Shown here: one piece after another, positions 26,969-40,521 of the stretch
Position numbering within the stretch: the stretch's first letter is position 1
How the letters are laid out: every line of letters starts with the position of its first letter
Assembly: GCA_000499405.2 (NCBI GenBank)
Contig: HG738138.1
Coordinates: 19,817,753 to 19,881,752 of the forward strand
DNA: 64,000 nt
Direction of reading: 5' to 3'
DNA from: Onchocerca volvulus
Lineage: Eukaryota; Nematoda; Chromadorea; Rhabditida; Onchocercidae
The notes under the pieces: generated by a model
The model's input: only the letters and a program-made list of their open reading frames with translations
Databases searched by the model: none
Told to the model about the DNA's origin: nothing
Made by a program: the position numbers and the translations under genes

Positions 26969-29900
26969 CGACCAAATAGAAAGTGCCTGAACAAGCAAAA
27001 AATCAAATGAGTTAAAAAAATTTTCATTTCTCTTTGTTAATATTGAACCAGTAGAAAGAAAAATTTTCTCTATCAATGATGTTAAATAAAAAGGAATCAA
27101 GGGCTAATTATTAAAAAGAAAATCCGCATAATCTAACTCATTAAAATTTTTTTTTCTAAAAAAAAAAAAAAAAGAAGAAAAAGCGGCAAAAAAGTGATCG
27201 TTAAAAGTGATGTCAGGAAATGAAGAGGAGTTGAAATTATAAGCAACAAATAAAGAAAAACAACGGCAGCTAAGAAACCTACCTGTACATACACCTTACG
27301 CACAAACACATTAATTGCTGGGGAATTTTTTGAAGCTGACGAGAGAAATCAAGTTTTACTTGTGAAGTGAAGTGGAAGCCGGTCGTTTCAGTTGATAGAG
27401 CGTCTAATTTTCAGCAAGATTCGTTATATTTTGCCATTTCATAGCAAGTGGAAGCAATTAGAGTAAATATATTGATACGAACATATGCACCTTTACTATA
27501 AATAAATAATCACACATATGAAGAAATTTACGTGATATTTTTAAGTCATTGATATTACTACGTCTATGAACGTTGATGCTAAAAAAGATGGTGTCACGTC
27601 TGTAGCCAAAATTATTACAAGCCTTAATTAATCAGAATATGTACACAAAGACTAACTAGTACTTCTTTTATTTCTCTGCTATATTAAAAATGAATGAGAC
27701 AGAATTGTTATTATCAAAATAGATTAATGATTAGAAAAACCAATACTGGAAAAGCATTGTTTGTTTTTAATAATAACTGGGCAAATTTACTAACAATTTT
27801 AGATGTCGTTCATTGCAATACGATTTTGTTGTCGATTTGATTCGTTAAATTTAACTTCATAACTATAAACAATATCCTCAAGTAAGAAACAAAAATAAAT
27901 TAAATCACGCGGTTTATTTTCAACTGCAAAAAATCAACTGCTTTTTTCAATGCTTTCTTGCGCAACATGCAAAATTGATTAGCAAATTTCAAAATGAGCA
28001 CTGCCATTGTTAAAGGATAGTTGTTTATTATTCAAGAGGATGAGAAGAAGATGACGCTAGTAAACAGATATAGAGCATTTCGATTTAATTCATTTTCTGT
28101 GCAGCTGAGTGAACAAATTATCTAATTCAGTTAAATTTATTTTGCACTTAAAAGAAACTATCTTGGTCAAATGCTCATCAATGTAAAAATTTTTGAAATC
28201 CTAGAAAGATGACATTTTGTCTAGCTTGTGGCTTATTTCTATGTCCATACAGAAACTACTAAAATTTTAATTTTCCTCTTACAAAAGAATATGAATACAA
28301 GGATGTAAGAAATATTTTCAACATTCCCGACAAGACTCAGAGCAAACTAGAGAATAATACTTTGCAAAGCTAAAAAGAAAATTTTTTTTAATGAAATTCA
28401 AAATAAAGACAAAAAACGAAGTCATAACAAGATTTTTCTTGAAATCATTTAATTCTTTCAAATTATTCCAAAAATACTAAAGCAAATATATTGCAAAACC
28501 TTGATATAAGAAACATAACAAAATAAGTTTCTTTTAAATTTCATGGCTTTTATTACGAGTGGTTGTAAATTTGGGAAACTTTTCTTTCATGCACAAAAAA
28601 ATTTTTGGGTGACATTGACTTACACATCTGAAAAAAAAAGTTTTTCTAAGCGAAATAATGCCTAACAATTAGCATCTGATTCCGTGCTTTGAATATATAA
28701 CGATAGCATTTTTTGGAATTATTCCAAATTTGAAACTATTTACACTGAGTTTAGGGCATAAGAAAAAGAGTTTTCGTGATAAATATAGATGTTTGTTCAT
28801 TTGTTTATAAGTCTCGTAGAAGTGCAATATATTAAGAGCAACTAAAGAATCACAAAATACTTGTCAATGAACATTTCATTACTGCTGAGCTAATCAATGT
28901 AAATTATGCATATTTCTATCAGAAAAGAGCAAAATGAGATTTCTTCTATTAGCTGTCAAACTGATTTAAATCAGAAAATCCCAGTAAATGAGGAGTGGAA
29001 ATTACTAGCAGTACTCAATAAATGGCTCGTGACAATGACGCCATGAGGAAAGTAATTCCTGATCATAGCTAATTTGTGTTTACTAATAGCAATTAAATAA
29101 CAACAGGGAGGAAAAAAGACTGCTCTTGAAGAATAAAGATGAAGTTTCCAAAGTAAAGAGTTTCGATCAACGAGAAAATATATATCATAACCACGCAAAG
29201 CAAGACAATTCTTTAAATATTTCGTGCTGCATGCTTTAAAAAAGCAAAAAGATGAATTTAAGAAATGAAAGCTACCAACTTTCCTATTTGACGTCTCGAA
29301 TAATGCTGCTGAAGAAAATAAAATGTAAATCTTCATTTGTCAATGTCATTTTTTTCAATTCTCGATAACAGCTTCTTTTTATTAAAAACTAATTGGTAAT
29401 TGTTGCTAGATAAAAGTTAATTCCACTGGGAGATAGAGTCGTTAACAAGAAAATCTTCAGATCTGAAAGAAACATTGACTTTGTTTGGATGATAGGTGCA
29501 ATTGTCACGAACAACCTTATCTTTCATTCCATTTCATACGACGACTTTAGAGGTAGAATGTTAAAAATATTTCATATTAATAGAAATTTACTGTTTGCAA
29601 AGATAAATTAAAGAGAAAGTTATAACTATCGATCATTAAGAAACGAATCGAGTTAAAGTCAACAAAAGGATTATGTGCACAACTTTCAAATAAAAATTAA
29701 ACTGGAAAAATAAAATGAGAAGATAAGAATTAGCGTCAACACATCCTTTTCCTATCTCTAGATCTCTGAATGATTCATTTATAATGATATGAAGTAATGA
29801 TAATCTTCAATTTTTTGGTCCCAGCTTTATCATGCAAAAATATTTGAAATACTATTACAGTGCTAAAGAGATATTAAGAATAATCATTCGATCGCTAAAG

Positions 29901-32370
29901 TAATGATACTAGCGTCTACATCATCCTTTCCATTGAGCACTTCATTTTCTAAGTTTATGTCATTAGCTTTAATAAATAAAAAAAAAAAAAAAAAAATCTG
30001 TAATATGAATTAACTGAAGATTCACTCCTTAAAAACTTATCAAAGTTAATTCTGAATGTTAATATTGAATATGTTAGGAATTTTTTATGCATTCAGGTTA
30101 TTTGATATATAAAATGCATGTAAAAATTTTTTTTAAGACAAACGGCTCGGAAAATTGCGAATAATAACTCGAAGAACCCGGAAAATAAACTAAGAAACTT
30201 GGAAAAAAAAAAGAAACTAAATTATTCTGAATCCTAGAATCTTAAAGTTCGATGATCTTAACAGATTCTACAAAATGAGCATGTTTTTAGTTGCTGGATT
30301 CCAGGATAAATTACGTCCGCTTTTTTCTGATTTTTTGCTTTCTTATTTCATGCATTCAATTAAACTCTATTTCAGGCGCATGAAAAGTTGCTAGGCTCAA
30401 ATGTCTGGGTAACAGTAATCTGTCCGCAATGAATTTGGATCCAGAAGTCTAGGAAGATTACTTTTTTTTTTAGATTTATACTGAAAAGGCTATTAGGAAT
30501 AAGCAACTATTTTGATAAAAGCAAAATTCTTTCATATATCTTACTGTCACAAATTTTCATTTACTTCTCTTATTCTTCAATCCAAGCAAAAATGATTTTC
30601 TCCATTCGATAAATTAAATGATGATCAAATCCAGCAGTTATCAGGAAAGTTCTACTTTGAATAAAATGAAAAAAATATTATAATGACTCATTGGTTCTGA
30701 GCTTCTGCCAATTCAAGCGCTTTTCGATTGTCTTCTCCATTCTACTGCTAATTAAGTTCACCTTTTTTGGCTTTTTTTAAAGAGCTTTCTTGATATGTTA
30801 GCTTCTTATTTCAATGTTTTCTTGGCTATCGATTTAAAAATTTCAAATTTTAAAGACAGCACTGATCAGTGATGACATCTATAAAATTGTTTCTGAGTCA
30901 TTAGCTCTGAAAAAATTGAGCAATTCCTTCGTTCCATTCACTTTTCAATTTTATATGTGATGAATCAGTCTTTCTATGACGGCGTATACTTGAAAATTCT
31001 AAAAAATAATCAGTTCTCAATTCATCAGCTTTCTGGAAATATTTACTGAGTTCCTCCATCACAGTAAAATATGCACTTTTAACTATACCTTTGATCAGTA
31101 CCACCTGTCGTATGATCAAATAGTTTTGTGCTAAAACTACCAAATATATATGTGCAAATTCATAGATTATTTTAACCTTTTAAACTTCTTTCGCAACGTG
31201 CTAAGAAAACTGGACATTATCTTTGCATCTTGATCATCCGAATTCCAATTTTTTAACTCAGATAGCAATTTCCACCAGAAATGAGTGAATAACCAATAGC
31301 AGAAATATTAAATGTACGATTAACATCGAATGCTGGAGGTTATTAAATTTGATATATTGAAACTAATGTATTGTTCGGATAAAAATAGCTAAGACTGACA
31401 ATCTCATGAAAATTCCGATGATATAATGCTCAAAAAAAAAAAAAAAAAACGTACGTCGTATTGAAGAAATTATATAAAATAGTGATATTATCTATCATAA
31501 TCCATGCCAGATTTTCAGAGAAAAGCAACAGAAATTTGTGTAAGATAAAATTGAGAAATTGCTGACAAAATAATACTCGAAAAGTGCTGATCGGTTTAAT
31601 CTAAAAGAGTGTTTTGTTGCTTGGGAATTTGTGAACAAAGTGCAAATGTATATGTTCATGGTGGGTGTTTGTTTGTGTACTTTTGCGGATTTCAAGCTTT
31701 GCTATTAAAGAAATTAACTTCAAGGCTACTTGCTGCAATGAAAATAGAGGAGAAAGTGCATGCCAATACAATTAAAAGTTATAATAATTCCCATCTTCTT
31801 TATGATGATATTGATTGATTAAACATCATAAATTTGAAATAAAAAAATCACCAGTGAAAAAGTATATTAGTAATGAGAAATTAATTATCTAATATGGGGA
31901 ATACAGAAAAATAAAATTAATAAAACCCAGCGGCCTTGACCTAAATGAAAATAATTACGTGAAAATAAAAAGTAATTCATTTGTGCGAAAACTCCAATAA
32001 CAGCTGCAAGATTTTGGAACTACGGAAAACTCTTTCGTTAGCTTCCAAGAATGGTAGATATCAAAATTTTATCTTTTCAGGTAAAAGATATAATCACACT
32101 TAAACTTTATATATAGCTCATGAAGCTCAATAAGATTAACATTAAAAATTCTTCATCAAATTCAGCTGTTTAGTTCAGATTTATTTGGTGGCTATGAAAT
32201 ATGAACATCAGGACGGCTAAAACAAATGTTCAAGAACATCATTTATTTTGAAAATAGAGGTCAAACAATAATATTAATCAAATTTCAACTTAAAAATTTG
32301 GAAATTTAAATTAAAAAATATACCGAAACTTATTTATTTTCGATCATTTATTCGTGTCTTAGGAGTAATT

Positions 32371-32405
32371 AAAAAAAAAAAAAAAAAAAAAAAAAGAAAA
32401 AAAAA
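32371..32405. repeat. Poly-A tract
   Basis: 35 bases of A with a single G. No target-site duplication or element body could be attached to it. Confidence 0.9.
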
Positions 32406-34472
32406 CAACACAATGATTTGAGCTAGAAACTGGATAAAAAAATTCTCACATCAGCTAAGATTTGAGATTGATAGCGATAAATAATGAAGTTATGAAAGAA
32501 ATCCCTTCTCAAAGTTCGGAGAAGAGAAATTTTCTATTATCTTGAAAAGAAAAAAAATATGATCACTGCTGTTATCACTGCATTCTGACTGAATCTGAGA
32601 CGGAAAACGAAAATAATCCCGATCCAAATTAATTTTAAAAATTGATTTCAAAATTCCTCTTACTTTTTCAATCTCAAATTTTCACCCAAAGCAATTTAAT
32701 CTATTGTCTTCCCAATTTAACACACTAAATGTACAGCAAGTTTGTCATCTACTCAAAGGACTTTTTAAAAGCTTGAATAAACATTACTATTTGTTAATAA
32801 TGATCTATTAATGGATCAATATCAATATTATAAATTAGTCAACCTCACTGTAACATTATGTAAAATTAAATTGAGAATTTCAAACATTTTTGGACGTTAA
32901 TTACAATCCGAAGAGCTAATTATACCATACACTAAATTTAAGGTTCAAAAAATAAAATGAATCGAACTTCCGATGACAAAACTGGTTCGTTTTTTCTAAT
33001 CAGATGATGATGCCTGAAGAGTAATGAATAGAATACGGTGACTCATTCTTCTCCTCTAACGATATGCAAAACACGGGATGCTAACAGTTTTGCTTGACCA
33101 TACAACCTTGATCAATATTACATTCATCCGTAAACAGTCACCTATTTTCAGTTAATATCGATCGATCCAAGTATTTCTGACAACTGCTAACAACGATAAC
33201 ACTAGCATGATATCGTTGACAGCATCAATCAGTGCTATATTAATCAATAATAAACATTCTCTTTGCAAATCCTGATTAATCAAAGATCCAGACGAATGGA
33301 CACTGTTTTGAATTAAAGATTAATTTAACAATAACTTATTGTTAAAAATGTCTTGGGCTACTCCACATCATAAATTTACACAGATTTCTAAAACTTTATA
33401 AAGTTTAAAGACTGCGAATGCTTTTATATCATAAAGATTGCATGCGGTTCCCTTACCACTTCTTTTGACAGTAATTTGTTTCTTGATATTTATCGAATTA
33501 TCGAACGAACAGTAAAAATATTCATGACATATGAATCAAGCACTTATTACGTTCCTTTCTTTCTTATATCTATCAGTTAATCAGTATGACCAAAGTTTAA
33601 ATTCTTCAAATTCAAATGTTTTACAAATCAATTTTAATATTACCGAATAAACACCAACTCAAACTAGAGGTCGCACCACTAGCACTCCAACATTCCAACT
33701 TCTTCAGCATCGCTTAATTTTTTATTGAGACTTAACTATGACATCATTACCTTACTATAACTTTTATTTGTCACTTATTTGATCTCATTTCGCTTACCCT
33801 ATTTCTCTCTAATTATTCCCCATCTTTTATTGCTTATCTTAGAGTGTTTTGACTTACGTAGTTTAATGTTAACTTTATTCATAAAAAATTTACAATTTTT
33901 GTGGCAAATTTTCCGAAGAGTGCTTTTACCTGTCGTTTTGCATGCATAAATACCAGCTGTAATATCGAAATGAACAATGAAACCATATTACATCACATTT
34001 GTGAAACAACTGCAATTACCACTTCTGAATTGAATTTTTTCCAGGAATATGGGAGAATTAAGTTTTCTAACGCTTTCAGTAGAAAACTTGAGTTTTCATT
34101 AACGAAACTGATGCGGAATGAGCAAGGAAAATAATCTCTTTCTCGTTTATATCTTAAAGGTCTTCTTGTGGCAAGATACTAATTTTGATTACCATATAAC
34201 GGCGAAAATATAAGAACTATTTCATGCAGATCGCTTCTAAGTTAGTCTATTACCAACAGAGTGATCTGATGCCAGAACAATGAGAACTGGATAAAAACTT
34301 ATTCTCTGATAAGCTTAATCTTATTTTTCATATTTTTCATCAGGTTTTTAAATCCAAAAATTATAAAAATCTGCCGAGATGGATAAAGAACATGAATGAT
34401 TTACAATGACATGTAAATCAAAGACTTAGTCAAGGACAAGTTAGGTTATATATTTAATCGATAATAATTATA

Positions 34473-34490
34473 ATGTACATGCATGTACAT
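34473..34490. repeat. 18-bp perfect palindrome
   Basis: ATGTACATGCATGTACAT is self-complementary across its whole length, built from TGTACA and ATGCAT. About 0.9 kb beyond the 3' end of the GTPase gene. It might bind a dimeric protein or be chance. Confidence 0.8.
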
Positions 34491-34635
34491 GTGTAAGCTG
34501 AGTTCAAAGAACATGAGCCTATCATTACAATCGAGACCAAAAAAATGATAAACAAAGGACAAAATACCAATCCATCACGCAAGCAGAAGACAAATACCAT
34601 TCGAGGTCTACTTTTTCAGGAGAGTTTAAGAAGCC

Positions 34636-34657
34636 AAAAAAAAAAAAAAAAAAAAAA
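34636..34657. repeat. Poly-A tract
   Basis: An uninterrupted run of 22 A, about 770 bp past the GTPase stop codon on the plus strand. Confidence 0.9.
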
Positions 34658-35422
34658 CACAGAGTACATGACATTCAAAAGAAAGCATGAATATTTTTGA
34701 TACCAGAATTATAAAACCATTATTTGTTACAATGATAGCCAATAAAGAATGATGACTAAAAGATGAGTAATAAAAAAAGAAAATCAAAATGCACGAAAAA
34801 GCAGCATTCTATACAATCTGCAAAGAGGTCAAAATTCATATATAATAAATTAAAAAGCAACTGGAGATGTAATTTCAGTACTGTCAAAATGCTCCTAAAA
34901 TTATTACACTTATAAAACATGAGATTATAAATGATTTCAAAGTAACTACAATTGGATTTACATTTAGTTGAAATTTATATTAACATAGAGTATTTCCCAA
35001 CAAAACCGAAAATCTAATTGCGATGTTTCAAAGCATGACGGCAACAGGCACGATTCAGATAAGCCGTCTGTTGCATTTAGATGTTTCGTCGTATTCCAGA
35101 ATGAAAACTTACTAAAGTTTCATTACCAACGTAAATTAATAAAAAATTCATCTATTACTTTGGAGAATAAACTGAACAATTTTAAAAGTTAAATAATCAA
35201 ATAACCCAATTTAATAATCCAAGAATCCAAATTACTTAAGCACCACTTACGAAAAAAAAAAATAAAAGAAGTAACCTGCATTTCTACTGCTCAATGTAAT
35301 AAAAAAAAAAAAACGGGTATGGACAGCTTTTGAAGACTATAAAATTAGGGAGAGAATATATAAATAATCATATTAAACCGTTAACCATGAATGCTAATAT
35401 TAAGGAATGCCAAAAGGTATTC

Positions 35423-38400
35423 TTAATTTGCGAAGTCAAAGCAAAATATATGGACGACCTCACCCATTCCTTTTGTCTTACTTTCACGGAAAATTAGAGG
35501 TGTTCCAACGCGCAAGTATTCAGGACAGCTGTAAAATTCGAATTGAACGGTAACCCACTGACAAGGCACTATCGATGGGGCATCCAGTTCCATTATTGTA
35601 GCCGTTTGACATACTGAACCAATATAAACTGTAATGAAGAATTGATTATAGAAGTTCCTGTATAATTCCCTTGTCATAAGACACGAATTGATACTATTAT
35701 ACAGTACTAAAATTTCTTGTAAAATTAGAGCAATATCAAATATTTACTATGAAAACTAATCAAACATAACCACCTAAATTAAATTGAAATTTTAAAACAT
35801 ATTTGAAATCTGCCTTACAATTCTGAAATTTCTTTTAATCTAACCTGTTCCTTGAAAGCCTACACATATTTCATTCGCCGGATGATACAGCAAATAAAGA
35901 CGAGCAGTGAAACGTCGACATGCAATTCCTTCATCCTTCGCGTTCAGCAAAACCATGCCCTTTAAAAAATCAATCTCAAAAGTTTAGTAAATAGTGGCAC
36001 TACATTATAGTGGTCAGAATAAGCATTTGATACATGAAAAATATTTGTTATGAAATCATTAACCTTATCTCCTTTTTTTATAATGCTGGTCAACTACCAA
36101 TTATAAATTACTGTTATGGTTTCAGTGTAATATGTAACTAAACATCATTGTAATTCCGTTGTTATAAGATTATTCTGCATATTTTATTCATATTTATTTT
36201 TTTTTCAGTTATGTTCTCAGTACTGGTTAGAGTGAAAATCCGAAAACTTCATACAAAAAAATTTAAATATAGTATTAATGGGAAATTCTTACGCGTCAAA
36301 ATTTCCAAATTCGAAAATGTTTTATATTTCTTTCGATTGAGAGTGAATAAAGGTCAAGTTTCAGTAACTGAACCTTTTCATAAAACTTTACTGCTATAAT
36401 TACGAATTACTCTGCAGATAAAGAATGGAGAATAAAAAGAAATCGATGCCATCGACTATTTTTACAAATTTCTGTAAGATGCAAGAAACAGGGAAAACTT
36501 ACTCTTCGTATGTTTTCAACGTAGATTTCATCAAGAGTTAAGGCTATCGAAGCAGCCTCACCAGGCTGTACGAAACGCACTGGTTGCTTGTTCCGTCGTA
36601 TACTTTCAACTCTCCCAACATGATAATTACCATCTTTGAATGGACCGATTTGTATTGAGTCTTTTTCTCTTAATACACCGTCCGTTAAAACGCCACACAC
36701 CACAACATTAGCCTGAACACTAAGTTTGTAACATTATACAGAGTTTTCTAAGCAATGATCACAGCAAAGAAAAATGAAATATTCTTCCAAGCTAAAAAAA
36801 GACAAATTTGTTTTAAAAAAGTGACCTGTGGAACACGGTAAATTTCTTCTATTGAAAAAAGCACAGTATTCAAGGATATTTCGTCTTGTTTTAATTTCGG
36901 AAAATTATTGGAAGGCAAAACGTTCAAGAACTGTTTCAAAAAATGGAGGTTATGACCAGATACATTTGATATGAGGAAGATTGGCACCACATTTTTGTTT
37001 AACATTGCAGTGGCGCAGCTGAAAAATACAAACAATCTGGTACAAAATTTAAAATGTCGTAGTAATTACTAAATTAATGAAAACGATCTGATTAAGGAAG
37101 AAAATCACGCCTTTGTATAAGTGATGCAAAAAAAATTGTAACTGCAGAAAAGCTTACTGTACAGCTGCATCGGAACTTTCGATCCGTTTTGGTATGAATT
37201 CCATACCCGGTCGCTCAAGAAGCATATTTATGCTTTGAAGAACTCTGCAATCATTCGAATTTATTTCACGAATATTTAAAAAAAAAAAAAAAGGTAAAGT
37301 TTTTAAGGAAGGAAGTTAGGCTGGAGGTCTGCTCAAATGAGTAAGAATCTAAGTAATCAACTAGTTCCTTTCTTGCAGCACATTCATAACAAGATCATCG
37401 TGAAAATATCATTCTCATCCCGCAAATTATCTAGCAGTGCAATTACTATATAAGCTAATTCTCGGAACTGTAGAATGATGATAGCACTCACTTGTCACAT
37501 GCAGTCGTAGTGATAGCATCAACTTTAGTGACAACAATGAAGACTGGTATATTAAGGGCAACAGAAAGACCCAAATGTTCACGTGTAATTGATGTTGGAC
37601 CCGTTACCGCACTAATAACTAATGCCGCAAAATGTGGCAGATATCCTGAAAAATAAAAAGAGAGCATGAAAAATGAAAAAAAAATGAGATAAAAATGCAG
37701 AAAAATACCAATAAAATTCATATCTGTCACCTGTCAGCCCATAAATGGTCGTTTTGAGATATTTGCGATCGCCAGCCAAATCAATTAATGTTATCAGTTT
37801 TGTTGACTGTTCTGTAATTTCTTCCAGTGAATGTTCCGAATAATTGATCAACTATAAAAAGATATGACAGATTAAAATAATATTCCTTTACAAGCATAGT
37901 AAAATTCCTCAAAGAAATCTGAAGCAATAAGAAGGTAAATTAGCAGTAAAAATTAATAATTAAACTCTTATACAGAACTTCTGCCATGTAAAGGAAGTAA
38001 AGAATAATAAAAGAAGAGATTCATCTATATATGAAAATAAAATTTTTCGGATCATTGTTGTAGTGATGATATTTTTACACAATTTAAATAACTACCAATC
38101 AATATTGAAACAAATCTTACCTTCCCTTGCGAGTCGAAACCAATCATATCCAAACAAATTGAACTGGTTCTACCAGTTTGGAATTCGTGCAAATAACGAA
38201 ACAGATTCAATCGAGCCTAAAAAAAGTCGAGATATTTTTCCAAAGCAAAATCTTTTGATCTGATGTTATGGAGTAAGGAAACAAAATACCTTTCCATGGC
38301 CATTATCAAGATGGCCCTGAGTTAGTACACCACACAGTGTTGACTTCCCAGCATTTGCACTACCCAAAATAGCAATCCTAAATGATATTTGTAAAGACAG

Positions 38401-39863
38401 AAATAACAGTAGCTAATTATGCTATTTGCTTGATAAAGTGACAAGTGTTTTTTCTTCTTTTTAACACCAGTTCTCGAAAACACAGACATAAATCACCTGA
38501 GTCCAATAAATTGCTGATTATCGGGGATTTTCCGCACCAGCAATTCAACCACTCGTCGACGACAGCACGTAATGTTTTTCGGTGTAACATCACGTTCGCG
38601 CAGCTGCAAAATAACAGAAAATTAATTTATATAAATCAACTAATCAATTTACAAATGAATATAGCTGGCACTATATTAGTCAATCATAATGAAGTTAGCT
38701 GTGCAGAATAATTAGGAATACTCTAGAAGTAAGGAAAAAATTACAACTAAATAGTCAAAACTATTTGGGAGATTTTTGAAAATGAAAAGATGCTCGTTTG
38801 TCATTAAGATTTCTGCCATCAAAAAAATTAAATAAAATGATATGTATTGTTTTTGCGCTTTTCATACTCCTCTTTACAAATTGAGTGAGCACTGCGAAGA
38901 ACTCATATTTTCCTTTTTCACTAAATAAAATGAGCTTAGAATAAATAACAACATATGATATTTCCTTTCTTCATTTTACAAAGTCATAAACATACAATAT
39001 TTTCCCACTAAAATGAAACATTTTGCAAAATTACTAATCATGCATACGAATTATTTTTTTATTTCAAAATTCATTTCTGGCGGATGATTAGTAATGTCTT
39101 CTTTTTCAAGTTAGCATTGAGAATCCTTTTCATACTTGCTATTTTCTTATTTTAGAGCTAAAGGAACAATGTATTATCGCGTCATAGCAGAATTAAATCA
39201 TGTTAGACAACTACGCTGATTCTACAGAAGAATAAACACAGCTTTATTTCAGATTTTTCAAACTAATAAATGCGACCCTCAATAAATAAAATAATGTGTA
39301 TGAAGATAACTTTGACAAACTTACCACCACAATACTTGCATTCAGAGCAGCAGCCATGGATTTCAATGTTCTCATTGATGAATCCAATTCTTTATCAGTT
39401 AAACCCTTAATAGTACCATCATCTTGTACACCAATTTCGTATATTGCCTCACCTTGTCCTTCCCGTAGACGCCATTTCATCTGCGTTATTAGATGCTGCA
39501 TTCGACTTAAAGATGGATCGACAAGCTTTACCTGTATTATTGGAATTCTTTTATTTTTTTATTGAAATAAAACTGTCAAATAATACTTGTTTAACAATTA
39601 AAACCAAACTAATATGAAAAAAAGTCTACCATTTATTTTACCCTGACTTTTGAATTTAGTTTATTCATTTTCTTTACTCTGAAAATAAACATTAATATAA
39701 TTCAGTTCTCAAAGTAATAATCTTGCTAATACTTAAATTAAGAAAGTATATTGAAGCTATTCATTAATCATAGCTTTACCTTATATTCAATATTCCCTTC
39801 CTCAATTTCCGGTGGTAGGGATTTTTCGAAGTTTTCAAAGAGGGCGTTAATGTTATCAGTCAT
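35423..39863 (-). CDS. GTPBP1/GTPBP2-family translational-type GTPase
   Basis: Twelve exons join in phase to 555 residues plus TAA: 39863-39780, 39531-39325, 38603-38497, 38377-38290, 38216-38121, 37851-37731, 37645-37492, 37244-37158, 37018-36826, 36712-36503, 35959-35845, 35628-35423. The family (C. elegans cgp-1 and relatives) resembles EF-Tu/eRF3-type GTPases; in mammals GTPBP1/2 act in ribosome rescue and exosome-linked mRNA decay. Visible: the N-terminal family block (Gln-Met-Lys-Trp-Arg-Leu, residues about 43-60), P-loop GSANAGKS (138-145), DLAG switch II (218-221), REHLGL then TKVD (G4, 274-277), and beta-barrel domains ending with the conserved Tyr-Ile-Gly-Ser-Val-Cys-Gln-Thr-Ala and Pro-Glu-Tyr-Leu-Arg blocks. 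Start: first Met of exon 1, 31 bases after a TTTTAG acceptor that probably receives a spliced leader. Oddity: the catalytic His that normally follows DLAG is Asp222. Vertebrate members are somewhat longer at both ends. Confidence 0.93.
36211..36399 (+). other. Open frame inside a GTPase intron, probably not a gene
   Basis: A 62-codon plus-strand frame lies within the 543-bp intron between GTPase exons 10 and 11. It is Lys/Arg/Phe-rich, has no recognisable domain and is within chance length. Recorded only because the intron is longer than most of its neighbours. Confidence 0.1.
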
Positions 39864-39898
39864 CCTTTCACACTTTGCTTTCTGTCTACCAGATCTAA
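39864..39898 (-). promoter_or_regulatory. Likely spliced-leader acceptor before GTPase start
   Basis: On the minus strand TTTTAG ends at 39895, and the start codon lies at 39863, giving a short leader. No upstream exon joins in the correct phase: the only nearby donor (GAGA|GTAAGC near 40153) leaves the wrong number of bases. Nematode genes are commonly trans-spliced at such a site, so this is the probable mature 5' end. It is an inference from position and consensus. Confidence 0.5.
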
Positions 39899-40347
39899 AA
39901 CAACCAATATTATAAGTCGTTGAAAGCATGACGATTCGATTATTTTTACCATGTCATTAATAAGAAAGATTATTTCTTCACATAAATTATAAAAGGAATC
40001 TTTAATTTTGCTTCATAATAACCAGTCATTCTTAATGATACATACTATAAAAAGTATTTTTACATGTCAACAATTTAAAAATTATAAATAGTGACATAAA
40101 CCAACGAATATAAAACTCAGGATTATAAATATAAATTTACAAAGTGCTTACTCTCGCCGCTCAAATACTCGGCAAAATCCAACATAAAATTCACCGCATT
40201 TTCATATTAATATTTCCCTATCGCACGAAATACCGCTGGAAACCTTACATCTTTTGTGTATAACAACGCGATTTTCGAATAAAGGATATTATTCGTAGCA
40301 GACAAGGGAAGAAATGAAGAAAGGCAGCATTGCATACGGACAACCAT

Positions 40348-40521
40348 ATGTTTCAGTTTAGTTTAGATCATATCATAGGCAACAGTCATGACGATGACGA
40401 ATCTGCGACAAGCTTAAAAGGAGATAAAATGAACGCATACGAAGAGCTGGCAGGAATAGAACAACCATCGCATGAAAGTACAAAATTGTTGAAAATTTTT
40501 GTATTTTTAAATACTCACTAG
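40348..40521 (+). CDS. Probable first exon with eh1-like motif
   Basis: From ATG at 40348 a 57-codon frame reads Met-Phe-Gln-Phe-Ser-Leu-Asp-His-Ile-Ile-Gly, followed by a strongly acidic, Ser-rich stretch (HDDDESATS) and a mixed polar region. FSLDHII fits the engrailed-homology-1 pattern (Phe-Ser-x-x-x-Ile-Leu/Ile) that recruits Groucho co-repressors and sits near the N-terminus of many homeodomain, T-box and forkhead proteins. Composition is unlike neighbouring chance frames. The coding exon probably ends before the TAG, at GAAA|GTACAA (about 40485) or a later GT. I found no homeodomain, T-box or forkhead exon downstream in the window, so the class of factor is unproven. It lies head-to-head with the GTPase gene, about 485 bp apart. 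Confidence 0.4.
   Translation: MFQFSLDHIIGNSHDDDESATSLKGDKMNAYEELAGIEQPSHESTKLLKIFVFLNTH

Larger units (their letters stand above)
24043..35422. other. Gene-poor intergenic DNA
   Basis: About 11.4 kb with no assembled gene. It should contain the missing 5' end of the EGF-like gene and the 3' untranslated region of the GTPase gene. Several open frames (25076-25279 plus, 28971-29336 minus, 31609-31818 plus, 33901-34134 plus) have tolerable amino-acid composition but no supporting splice sites or family similarity. Two palindromes (26939-26968 and 34473-34490) and two long poly-A tracts are present. Confidence 0.5.

Noticed and set aside
27368..27430. Sequence with CAGTTGATAGAGCG that looks like a tRNA D-arm
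   Set aside because: The D-stem has mismatches, the anticodon stem does not pair, and there is no T-arm with a GGTTCRANYCC block downstream. At most a decayed fragment.
35020..35100. G+C-richer patch past the GTPase stop with a 20-codon minus frame starting Met-Gln-Gln-Thr-Ala
   Set aside because: Preceded directly by an in-frame stop, with no acceptor that would join it to the GTPase gene; probably 3' untranslated sequence.
39296..39565. 89-codon plus-strand open frame
   Set aside because: It is the antisense shadow of the second GTPase exon.
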